From contig JAUCEF010000003.1 of the NCBI GenBank assembly GCA_033558025.1, forward strand, positions 2,506,001-2,570,000: a stretch of DNA of 64,000 nucleotides, read 5' to 3'. Position numbers and translations under genes: made by a program. Of the stretch, positions 20,927 through 30,385 are shown one piece after another. The notes under the pieces are model-generated. The model searched no databases. It was given only the letters and a program-made list of their open reading frames with translations, and was not told where the DNA came from. This DNA is from Phytophthora sp. 'mugwort' (Eukaryota; Oomycota; Peronosporomycetes; Peronosporales; Peronosporaceae). How positions within the stretch are numbered: position 1 is the stretch's first letter; each line of letters begins with the position of its first letter.

Positions 20927-21210
20927 GGGACCGGAGCGAAGGCACTTGAGGGGTAGAATGAAGATTCGAAAGTGATTGAATTGTTGGAGCTTATACCCTA
21001 CTGTTATAGACACGCGACCCTGCGTCCTATCACCTAGTGCATCTAATCAACCATCACTCACCGGTGTTCGTCCAATCATCCTACTCGTCTAATCATCGGT
21101 GGCGTTAACAACTTACCGTAATCACCATAATCAACGTGGGTTCGGATTGGACCGGTTCGGGTTAACCGGTTCACGGCTAATAACTGATACCAAACCGGTA
21201 ACCGTCAATA
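20927..21210 (-). repeat. Reversed variant-2 LTR of unit 2, truncated
   Basis: Same truncation point and junction to pol as 18940-19223. Confidence 0.86.
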
Positions 21211-22564
21211 GCGCGCCTCGTGGCCAAGGGGTTCAAGCAGAAGTACGGCATCGACTACACCGAGACGTTCTCGCCCGTGGTCAAGTACGTGACGCTGCGC
21301 ATGGTCATCGTGATTGCCAAGTATTTCGACTGGCCCCTCGACCAACTCGACGTGGTAACGGCATTTCTGTACGGCGTCATGAAGGAGTTGGTGTTCTGCG
21401 TGGTTCCTGAAGGCGTCGAGCTGGATGGTGATTTCGACTGCCTGGAATTGGTGAAGGCGATTTACGGTCTCAAGCAAGCTTCGCGCGTATGGAACGAGAC
21501 CTTCGACGAATTCGTGTGTTCTATCGGTTTTCAAGTTTCAGCCTTCGACCCCGTGCCTCTACATCAAGGTTGTCGATGGCCACTGTGTGCTCGTGCTGGT
21601 CTACGTGGACGATGTGTTGGTCACCGGAAGTTCACCCGAGCTGATCTCACGCACGAAGAACGACCTCAAGACACACTTCGAAATGACCGACAGCGGCAAG
21701 TGCGCGTTCGTTCTTGGGATCGAATTGGTGGACGGCCCGGACGGCAGCGTGACGATGTGTCAGCGCCGCTATGTGGATGACATTCTCAAGCGTTTTGGTA
21801 TGGACGAGTGCAAGGCCGTGGTGAGTCCCGTCGACATAAGCACTCGACTGATTTCAAGTGACGCAGCGACTAAGGTGAACGCTCCGTTTCGCGAAGCTGT
21901 TGGTGCTCTGATGCACTTGATGACTGCCACGCGCCCGGACATCGCGTACGCCGTTGGCTATGCGTCGCGCTTCATGGAGAACCCTCAAGAAGAACACTGG
22001 GTTGCGGTCAAGCGTATCTTTCGCTACCTGCAAGGCACCAAGACGCATGGGATCTGCTTCAAGCCGGGTGACAACATCGACTTTCGCGGGTACTCGGACG
22101 CGGACTGGGCTGGCGACCTCGCGGACCGCAAGTCGACTTCCGGCTACACGTTCATGCTAATGGGTGCACCAGTGAGCTGGGGAAGCAAGAAGCGGTCAAG
22201 TGTTTCGCTGTCTACGAGTGAGGCGGAGTACATCGCACTCAGTCTGGCGATCCAAGAAGGCAAGTGGATTCATCGCCTGTTGTGCGAGATTTTGACGGCC
22301 GCTAATGAGACTGGACCCGAGCTCAAGATCCGCGAAGACAACCAGTCGTGCATCAAGATGACGAAGAACCCAGTGAACCATGGTCGCGCCAAGCACATCG
22401 ACATCAAGTACCATCACATCCGTGATGAGGTCAAGCGCGGCGAAGTCAAGCTCGAGTACTGCGAGACTTCTATCATGCTGGCGGACATCATGACCAAGGC
22501 ACTGCCAGGACCGCGCCACACGGATCTGACGGCGTCCCTCGGTATCCACGCGTGTTCGCATTGA
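21211..22564 (+). pseudogene. Pol-only unit 3: truncated RT-RNase H with frameshift
   Basis: As units 1 and 2 but with an added C in the run after TTCGACC near 21548-21551, which shifts the frame inside RT just before the YVDD box. Upstream reading would end about 75 codons later. The downstream frame (YVDDVLVTGSS to RNase H and GIHACSH) is intact in the other phase. A CGC-to-CAC change (Arg to His in KTRFEM) near 21675 is also present. Both marks recur in unit 4 and nowhere else in the window. Confidence 0.88.
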
Positions 22565-22571
22565 GGGGGCG

Positions 22572-22914
22572 TATTGAGGGTTGCCAGGTTTTGGTACTGT
22601 GTACCAGTAACCGGTTAACCCGAACCGGTCCAACACGATCCCGCGATGTTTACGGTACGTTGTTTACGCAACCGATGATTAGACGAGTAGGATGATTGGA
22701 CGAGTGCGGAGTGTTGGTGATTGGATGCACCAAATGATTGGATGCAGGGCTGCATATCTATGTGGTAGACTAGGTAGTGTAAGCTCCGATAAATCAATCA
22801 CTTTCGAATCTTCCTTCTTCAGCTCAAGTGGTCTTCACTCCGGTCCCCGCACCCAAGTGCAGAACTCCCTCCGCTCAACCCAAGCCTCGCTTCAAGACCT
22901 CAACACCTTTATCA
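22572..22914 (+). repeat. Variant-3 LTR of unit 3
   Basis: Same class and placement as in units 1 and 2. Confidence 0.86.
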
Positions 22915-23198
22915 GGGACCGGAGCGAAGGCACTTGAGGGGTAGAATGAAGATTCGAAAGTGATTGAATTGTTGGAGCTTATACCCTACTGTTATAGACA
23001 CGCGACCCTGCGTCCTATCACCTAGTGCATCTAATCAACCATCACTCACCGGTGTTCGTCCAATCATCCTACTCGTCTAATCATCGGTGGCGTTAACAAC
23101 TTACCGTAATCACCATAATCAACGTGGGTTCGGATTGGACCGGTTCGGGTTAACCGGTTCACGGCTAATAACTGATACCAAACCGGTAACCGTCAATA
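22915..23198 (-). repeat. Reversed variant-2 LTR of unit 3, truncated
   Basis: Same truncation and pol junction as in units 1 and 2. Confidence 0.86.
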
Positions 23199-24552
23199 GC
23201 GCGCCTCGTGGCCAAGGGGTTCAAGCAGAAGTACGGCATCGACTACACCGAGACGTTCTCGCCCGTGGTCAAGTACGTGACGCTGCGCATGGTCATCGTG
23301 ATTGCCAAGTATTTCGACTGGCCCCTCGACCAACTCGACGTGGTAACGGCATTTCTGTACGGCGTCATGAAGGAGTTGGTGTTCTGCGTGGTTCCTGAAG
23401 GCGTCGAGCTGGATGGTGATTTCGACTGCCTGGAATTGGTGAAGGCGATTTACGGTCTCAAGCAAGCTTCGCGCGTATGGAACGAGACCTTCGACGAATT
23501 CGTGTGTTCTATCGGTTTTCAAGTTTCAGCCTTCGACCCCGTGCCTCTACATCAAGGTTGTCGATGGCCACTGTGTGCTCGTGCTGGTCTACGTGGACGA
23601 TGTGTTGGTCACCGGAAGTTCACCCGAGCTGATCTCACGCACGAAGAACGACCTCAAGACACACTTCGAAATGACCGACAGCGGCAAGTGCGCGTTCGTT
23701 CTTGGGATCGAATTGGTGGACGGCCCGGACGGCAGCGTGACGATGTGTCAGCGCCGCTATGTGGATGACATTCTCAAGCGTTTTGGTATGGACGAGTGCA
23801 AGGCCGTGGTGAGTCCCGTCGACATAAGCACTCGACTGATTTCAAGTGACGCAGCGACTAAGGTGAACGCTCCGTTTCGCGAAGCTGTTGGTGCTCTGAT
23901 GCACTTGATGACTGCCACGCGCCCGGACATCGCGTACGCCGTTGGCTATGCGTCGCGCTTCATGGAGAACCCTCAAGAAGAACACTGGGTTGCGGTCAAG
24001 CGTATCTTTCGCTACCTGCAAGGCACCAAGACGCATGGGATCTGCTTCAAGCCGGGTGACAACATCGACTTTCGCGGGTACTCGGACGCGGACTGGGCTG
24101 GCGACCTCGCGGACCGCAAGTCGACTTCCGGCTACACGTTCATGCTAATGGGTGCACCAGTGAGCTGGGGAAGCAAGAAGCGGTCAAGTGTTTCGCTGTC
24201 TACGAGTGAGGCGGAGTACATCGCACTCAGTCTGGCGATCCAAGAAGGCAAGTGGATTCATCGCCTGTTGTGCGAGATTTTGACGGCCGCTAATGAGACT
24301 GGACCCGAGCTCAAGATCCGCGAAGACAACCAGTCGTGCATCAAGATGACGAAGAACCCAGTGAACCATGGTCGCGCCAAGCACATCGACATCAAGTACC
24401 ATCACATCCGTGATGAGGTCAAGCGCGGCGAAGTCAAGCTCGAGTACTGCGAGACTTCTATCATGCTGGCGGACATCATGACCAAGGCACTGCCAGGACC
24501 GCGCCACACGGATCTGACGGCGTCCCTCGGTATCCACGCGTGTTCGCATTGA
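23199..24552 (+). pseudogene. Pol-only unit 4: truncated RT-RNase H with the same frameshift as unit 3
   Basis: Carries the same inserted C (near 23537-23540) and the same Arg-to-His codon as unit 3, so it is a direct copy of that unit or its parent. Frame and domain content are otherwise as in unit 3. It is the last unit of the array; the LTR after it ends differently. Confidence 0.88.
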
Positions 24553-24559
24553 GGGGGCG

Positions 24560-24902
24560 TATTGAGGGTTGCCAGGTTTTGGTACTGTGTACCAGTAACC
24601 GGTTAACCCGAACCGGTCCAACACGATCCCGCGATGTTTACGGTACGTTGTTTACGCAACCGATGATTAGACGAGTAGGATGATTGGACGAGTGCGGAGT
24701 GTTGGTGATTGGATGCACCAAATGATTGGATGCAGGGCTGCATATCTATGTGGTAGACTAGGTAGTGTAAGCTCCGATAAATCAATCACTTTCGAATCTT
24801 CCTTCTTCAGCTCAAGTGGTCTTCACTCCGGTCCCCGCACCCAAGTGCAGAACTCCCTCCGCTCAACCCAAGCCTCGCTTCAAGACCTCAACACCTTTAT
24901 CA
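24560..24902 (+). repeat. Variant-3 LTR of unit 4
   Basis: Same class and placement as in the other units. Confidence 0.86.
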
Positions 24903-25184
24903 GGGACCGGAGCGAAGGCACTTGAGGGGTAGAATGAAGATTCGAAAGTGATTGAATTGTTGGAGCTTATACCCTACTGTTATAGACACGCGACCCTGCG
25001 TCCTATCACCTAGTGCATCTAATCAACCATCACTCACCGGTGTTCGTCCAATCATCCTACTCGTCTAATCATCGGTGGCGTTAACAACTTACCGTAATCA
25101 CCATAATCAACGTGGGTTCGTGTTGGACCGGTTCGGGTTAACCGGTTACTGGTACACAGTACCAAAACCTGGCAACCCTCAATA
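24903..25184 (-). repeat. Hybrid reversed LTR closing the array
   Basis: Starts like the other truncated variant-2 LTRs and follows them through CAACGTGGGTTCG, then switches to the variant-1/3 outer end (TGTTGGACCGG ... ACCTGGCAACCCTCAATA). It is a crossover between LTR subtypes within their shared GACCGG/TTCGGG core. Its outer edge abuts the truncated end of A2. Confidence 0.84.
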
Positions 25185-27683
25185 TCGACGGCTCCGATAA
25201 GTCCACGGCTGCTTCGACGGCATTGGCACTTGCACGCCAAAAAACTGGTGGAGTCGATTTTTCATCTTGGTCTCCAGACTTTTCTTCTTCGTCTGCGTCT
25301 GCTCGGTGCGGAGGGGAGTAGTTCGGCGCACTTGCTTCTTCCAGTCCAGGTCGATGACGCATAGCTCGCGGTTTTCTGGCAGCTTCATCTTCGTCACTCG
25401 GGCGGCTCTTGCGCTTCCATGCCTGCGTGTACTCCGTTTGGCGGAAACCATCATTGTCGATGTCGAGCGAGTCGAAGTCCGGGTCGTCGACATCTTCATC
25501 GGAAATCGTCGGTGAACATCCAAAGGTCGATTCATCGAAGTTGACATCGCGACTGATAACCACCTGCCCCGCCTCGATGTCATAAAGTCGATACGCCTTG
25601 GACACTTCTTCGTAACCTAGGAACAGTCCAGCGCGAGCCTTGGGATCCCACTTGAGCCGCTTCTCCTTCGGAGTCAGAATGTACGTCCGACAGCCGAACA
25701 CACGCATGTGCTTCACACTCGGCTTGGAGTTGTAAACGATCTCGAACGGAGTCTTGTGCTCGATCTTGGGTGACGGCAGACGATTCTTCACGTAGATGGC
25801 AGTCATGGCCGCCTCAGCCCAGAAACACTTGTCCAGCTTAGCGTGATGCAGCATGCTGCGGCCGATCGTGACGATAGTTCGGATAGCTCGCTCTGCCGTG
25901 CCGTTCGTCTGGTGCGCGTACGGAACCGTGGTTTGCTGCTCGATGCCTTCGTCTTCGTAGAAGTCGTTGAGCGAGTTGGTCGCAAACTCACGAGCTCCGT
26001 CGTGCCGCACAAACTTGACCTTCTTGCCGAACTGCTTCTGCACCTTCATGATGTACGTCTTGATGCAGTCTTCGCTCTCCGACTTGGCACGCAGGCAGAA
26101 ACCCTTCATGCATCCACTGGCTTCGTCCACGATCAGTAGCAGATACTTGCTGCCGCCAAGCGAGTTTTCCTCCATGGGTCCGCAGATGTCGAAGTGGAGC
26201 AGCTCAAATGTGTCGTAGCGACGCTTGTCACGGTTGCTTGGGAATGGTTTTTGGACCATTTTACCTTGCTGGCAACCACGACACAGACTTGGTCCGCTCG
26301 ACTTGAAAGGTGCCTTCGCGTCCTTGATCATGTGGTTGTCGACCATCTTGCGAAACACCTCAACCGGAGCGTGACCCATGCGCGCGTGCAGGTCGACAGT
26401 CTTGCCACTCGTCGCCGCATTCGCCGATCGCTGAGGCGTCTGAAGCCAGTAGAGTCCATCCATGAGGTTTGCCGTCGCCACCACTTGCTTGGAGCCTTTG
26501 TGCGCAATCTGCATCTTGGTGCCGTCGAACACCACTTGAAACTTGTCACTTTTGTTGATCTGCGGTACCGAAAGCAGATTCTTGCTCATGCTTGGCACGT
26601 ACAGCGCGTTCTTGATCTCGATCTCGCGCTCGTCGCCATTGGGCAGAACCACTTGTTCCACGATGGTCCCCACACCCATGATGGCCGCCTTGTTGCCGTC
26701 GGCCACCGAAAGTTCGCCTTCGTTCCGCTCAATCAATGGACGAACTTGGTCTTGTCGTTGCAGATGTGGTGCGTTGCGCCGCTGTCGACCGCCCACATCC
26801 CGGACACATTCTTGCCCGTCGAAACCCCGCATTCCAGTGAAACCGCGAACGCTACTCGATCGTAGTCGTAGTCGTAGCCGTTGCTGTCGTTTCTCCACTG
26901 GATGTTGTTGGCCCCGCGTCCACGGCCGTTGCCGCCGCGTCTCGGCCCTCGGTTCTCGTCCTTCTGCTTGGTCCAGCACTTGTCAATCGTGTGCCCCACT
27001 TTTCCGCAGTACGTACACTGGCGAGACTCTCGGTCGGTGTTGAACGCCTTGGCCGCGTTCTCCGTCTTCACCGTCGCCGTCTTCTCGCCTTGTCTCTTGA
27101 TGTGCTCGTTCGTGAGCACCTTCACGACGTCTTGCGACCGCAGTTCAGCGCTGCTCATCTCCAAGTTCAGCACGACGTTCTCGTAGCTCTTGGGGAGGCT
27201 GCGCAACAAGCAGATCGCCACGTCCTCGTCCTCCATCTTGGCACCGATGCTGCTGAGCTTGGCGCTGATGTTGAGGACCTCGTTGCAATGATGCAACACA
27301 TTGCCGCCTTCCGACATCTCCATGCTGAAGAGTTGGCGCTTCAGGTAGATGCGTCCAGCCTTCTGCGAACCACCGTACAGCGTCTTCAGGCGCGACCAGG
27401 CAACCCACGCTTCCTCGCAGTCGTCGACCACATGGTGGTAGTCCGCGTCCATGTGGAGCAGCATCAGTCCGAAAGCGATGTTGCTCAACTTGACGTAGTC
27501 GTCCTTGGCCCGCGAGTCCGTGTAGCTTGGCGTCGTCTCACGGTTCACGACATGCCACGTCGACTTGGTCAGGAACACGCCACGCATGTAGCGGTTCCAC
27601 GTCGCGTAGTTGTCCCCGTTGAACTTGTCAATGGAGACCTTGGTCGAGGCGTCTTGGGCAGAGGACATGGTGCTTGGGCTCAT
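25185..27683 (-). pseudogene. A2 gag-protease-integrase, frameshifted and truncated
   Basis: Gag, the zinc knuckle and the protease motif DSGATHHI read normally from the ATG in the primer-binding site to TKFVH. One base is then missing near 26734 (minus strand CCATTGATTG where intact copies have CCATTTGATTG), so the frame shifts just after the protease active site. Past that point the other phase encodes the rest of the protease region, the HHCC zinc motif, integrase with D, D and E, and the acidic linker. It ends at the hybrid LTR before RT begins. As it stands it could yield gag and a partial protease only. HHCC and DDE residues are still present. Confidence 0.9.
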
Positions 27684-27687
27684 AACC
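27673..27687 (-). other. A2 primer-binding site
   Basis: GGTTATGAGCCCAAG directly after the 5' LTR, gag ATG included. Confidence 0.76.
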
Positions 27688-28037
27688 TGATGAAAGGTAT
27701 GGATCTTGGACACGAAGCTTGTACGAAGCGGAGGGAGGGACGTCGCAGACGGCGGGACCGGAGCGAAGGCACTTGAGGGGTAGAATGAAGATTCGAAAGT
27801 GATTGAATTGTTGGAGCTTATACCCTACTGTTATAGACACGCGACCCTGCGTCCTATCACCTAGTGCATCTAATCAACCATCACTCACCGGTGTTCGTCC
27901 AATCATCCTACTCGTCTAATCATCGGTGGCGTAAACAACTTACCGTAATCACCATAATCAACGTGGGTTCGGATTGGACCGGTTCGGGTTAACCGGTTCA
28001 CGGCTAATAACTGATACCAAACCGGTAACCGTCAATA
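27688..28037 (-). repeat. A2 5' LTR (350 bp, variant 2)
   Basis: TATTGACGG...CATCA on the minus strand. Its outer edge abuts a family A pol fragment at GCGGACAT, so A2 sits inside or was joined to older A sequence. Confidence 0.87.
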
Positions 28038-28816
28038 ATGTCCGCTAGCATCACAGAAGTCTCGCAGTACTCGAGCTTGACTTCACCGCGCTTCACTTCA
28101 TCGCGGATGTGGTGGTACTTGATGTCGATGTGCTTGGCGCGACCGTGGTTTACTGGGTTCTTCGTCATCTTGATGCACGACTGGTTGTCTTCGCGGATCT
28201 TGAGCTCGGGTCCAGTCTCATTAGCGGCCGTCAAAATCTCGCACAACAGGCGATGAATCCACTTGCCTTCTTGGATCGCCAGACTGAGTGCGATGTACTC
28301 CGCCTCACTCGTAGACAGCGAAACACTTGACCGCTTCTTGCTTCCCCAGCTCACTGGTGCACCCATTAGCATGAACGTGTAGCCGGAAGTCGACTTGCGG
28401 TCCGCGAGGTCGCCAGCCCAGTCCGCGTCCGAGTACCCGCGAAAGTCGATGTTGTCACCCGGCTTGAAGCAGATCCCATGCGTCTTGGTGCCTTGCAGGT
28501 AGCGAAAGATACGCTTGACCGCAACCCAGTGTTCTTCTTGAGGGTTCTCCATGAAGCGCGACGCATAGCCAACGGCGTACGCGATGTCCGGGCGCGTGGC
28601 AGTCATCAAGTGCATCAGAGCACCAACAGCTTCGCGAAACGGAGCGTTCACCTTAGTCGCTGCGTCACTTGAAATCAGTCGAGTGCTTATGTCGACGGGA
28701 CTCACCACGGCCTTGCACTCGTCCATACCAAAACGCTTGAGAATGTCATCCACATAGCGGCGCTGACACATCGTCACGCTGCCGTCCGGGCCGTCCACCA
28801 ATTCGATCCCAAGAAC
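28038..28816 (-). pseudogene. Family A pol C-terminal fragment, truncated at MLADI
   Basis: Minus-strand pol beginning exactly at GTTCTTGGGATCGAATTGG ([10 protein letters not shown]) after an LTR end, and stopping at MLADI where the A2 LTR joins. It contains RNase H with SDADWAGD and SEAEY. It shares SKKRSSVS and NETGPELKIRED with the pol-only units, so it probably comes from that sublineage, although it reads ETSVMLAD rather than ETSIMLAD. The GTTCT at its start is the insertion target discussed with 49248-49252. Confidence 0.86.
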
Positions 28817-29166
28817 TGATGAAAGGTATGGATCTTGGACACGAAGCTTGTACGAAGCGGAGGGAGGGACGTCGCAGACGGCGGGACCGGAGCGAAGGCA
28901 CTTGAGGGGTAGAATGAAGATTCGAAAGTGATTGAATTGTTGGAGCTTACACCCTACTGTTATAGACACGCGACCCTGCGTCCTATCACCTAGTGCATCT
29001 AATCAACCATCACTCACCGGTGTTCGTCCAATCATCCTACTCGTCTAATCATCGGTGGCGTAAACAGCTTACCGTAATCACCATAATCAACGTGGGTTCG
29101 GATTGGACCGGTTCGGGTTAACCGGTTCACGGCTAATAACTGATACCAAACCGGTAACCGTCAATA
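28817..29166 (-). repeat. Family A LTR (350 bp, variant 2)
   Basis: Complete LTR lying between a pol C-terminus with polypurine tract (29167-30028) and another pol piece that starts GTTCT (28816 leftward). The 1212-bp LTR-plus-pol block 28817-30028 is repeated in register from 30029 as the 3' end of A3. Confidence 0.86.
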
Positions 29167-30028
29167 CGCCCCCTCAATGCGAAGTCCCACGAATGCCGAG
29201 AGCCGCCGTCAGATCCGTATGGCGTGGTCCCGCGAGAGCCTTCGTCATGATGTCCGCTAGCATCACAGAAGTCTCGCAGTACTCGAGCTTGACTTCACCG
29301 CGCTTCACTTCATCGCGGATGTGGTGGTACTTGATGTCGATGTGCTTGGCGCGACCGTGGTTTACTGGGTTCTTCGTCATCTTGATGCACGACTGGTTGT
29401 CTTCGCGGATCATGAGCTCGGGTCCAGTCTCATTAGCGGCCGCCAGAATCTCGCGCAGCAGGCGATGAATCCACTTGCCCTCTTGGATCGCCAGACTGAG
29501 TGCGATGTACTCCGCCTCACTCGTAGACAGCGAAACACTTGACTGCTTCTTGCTTCCCCAGCTCACTGGTGCACCCATTAGCATGAACGTGTAGCCGGAA
29601 GTCGACTTGCGGTCCGCGAGGTCGCCAGCCCAGTCCGCGTCCGAGTACCCGCGAAAGTCGATGTTGTCACCCGGCTTGAAGCAGATCCCATGCGTCTTGG
29701 TGCCTTGCAGGTAGCGAAAGATACGCTTGACCGCAACCCAGTGTTCTTCTTGAGGGTTCTCCATGAAGCGCGACGCATAGCCAACGGCGTACGCGATGTC
29801 CGGGCGCGTGGCAGTCATCAAGTGCATCAGAGCACCAACAGCTTCGCGAAACGGAGCGTTCACCTTAGTCGCTGCGTCACTTGAAATCAGTCGAGTGCTT
29901 ATGTCGACGGGACTCACCACGGCCTTGCACTCGTCCATACCAAAACGCTTGAGAATGTCATCCACATAGCGGCGCTGACACATCGTCACGCTGCCGTCCG
30001 GGCCGTCCACCAATTCGATCCCAAGAAC
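29167..30028 (-). pseudogene. Family A pol C-terminal fragment with native end
   Basis: Begins at GTTCTTGGG next to an LTR end, like 28816, and runs through RNase H to the stop at 29174-29176, followed by the polypurine tract. The C-terminus reads [21 protein letters not shown], the same subtype as A3 and different from the [21 protein letters not shown] of the other copies. It is therefore a partial tandem copy of the 3' end of A3. No start codon and no N-terminal RT. Confidence 0.87.
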
Positions 30029-30378
30029 TGATGAAAGGTATGGATCTTGGACACGAAGCTTGTACGAAGCGGAGGGAGGGACGTCGCAGACGGCGGGACC
30101 GGAGCGAAGGCACTTGAGGGGTAGAATGAAGATTCGAAAGTGATTGAATTGTTGGAGCTTACACCCTACTGTTATAGACACGCGACCCTGCGTCCTATCA
30201 CCTAGTGCATCTAATCAACCATCACTCACCGGTGTTCGTCCAATCATCCTACTCGTCTAATCATCGGTGGCGTAAACAGCTTACCGTAATCACCATAATC
30301 AACGTGGGTTCGGATTGGACCGGTTCGGGTTAACCGGTTCACGGCTAATAACTGATACCAAACCGGTAACCGTCAATA
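30029..30378 (-). repeat. A3 3' LTR (350 bp, variant 2)
   Basis: TATTGACGG...CATCA on the minus strand, preceded by the polypurine tract (30379-30387) and followed by GTTCTTGGG. Confidence 0.87.
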
Positions 30379-30385
30379 CGCCCCC

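Larger units (their letters stand above)
17237..25184 (+). repeat. Tandem array of four pol-only units (~1987 bp each)
   Basis: Units start at 17237, 19224, 21211 and 23199. Each contains a 5'-truncated family A pol (RT to RNase H), a polypurine tract, a forward variant-3 LTR and a reversed, truncated variant-2 LTR that leads into the next unit. Period is 1987, 1987, then 1988 because of one inserted base. Units 1 and 2 share one sequence state. Units 3 and 4 share an extra C and an Arg-to-His codon, so the array grew by copying in at least two steps. An inverted relative lies at 1-1383. Confidence 0.9.
25185..28037 (-). mobile_element. A2: family A element, 3'-truncated
   Basis: Minus-strand element with a 350-bp 5' LTR, primer-binding site, gag, protease and integrase, cut off in the linker before RT (after AVDLSEPS) where the hybrid LTR joins. 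No RT, RNase H or own 3' LTR. It shares a one-base deletion with A3, so the two descend from one frameshifted copy. Confidence 0.87.

Noticed and set aside
17237..25184. Regular repeats resembling a CRISPR-like or satellite array
   Set aside because: The repeat unit is ~2 kb of retrotransposon sequence, without short repeats and unique spacers.
28004..28969. 321-codon frame starting in an LTR and reading into pol
   Set aside because: Chance fusion of an LTR frame to a truncated pol fragment; a similar accident occurs at 29174-30181 and 11377-12483.
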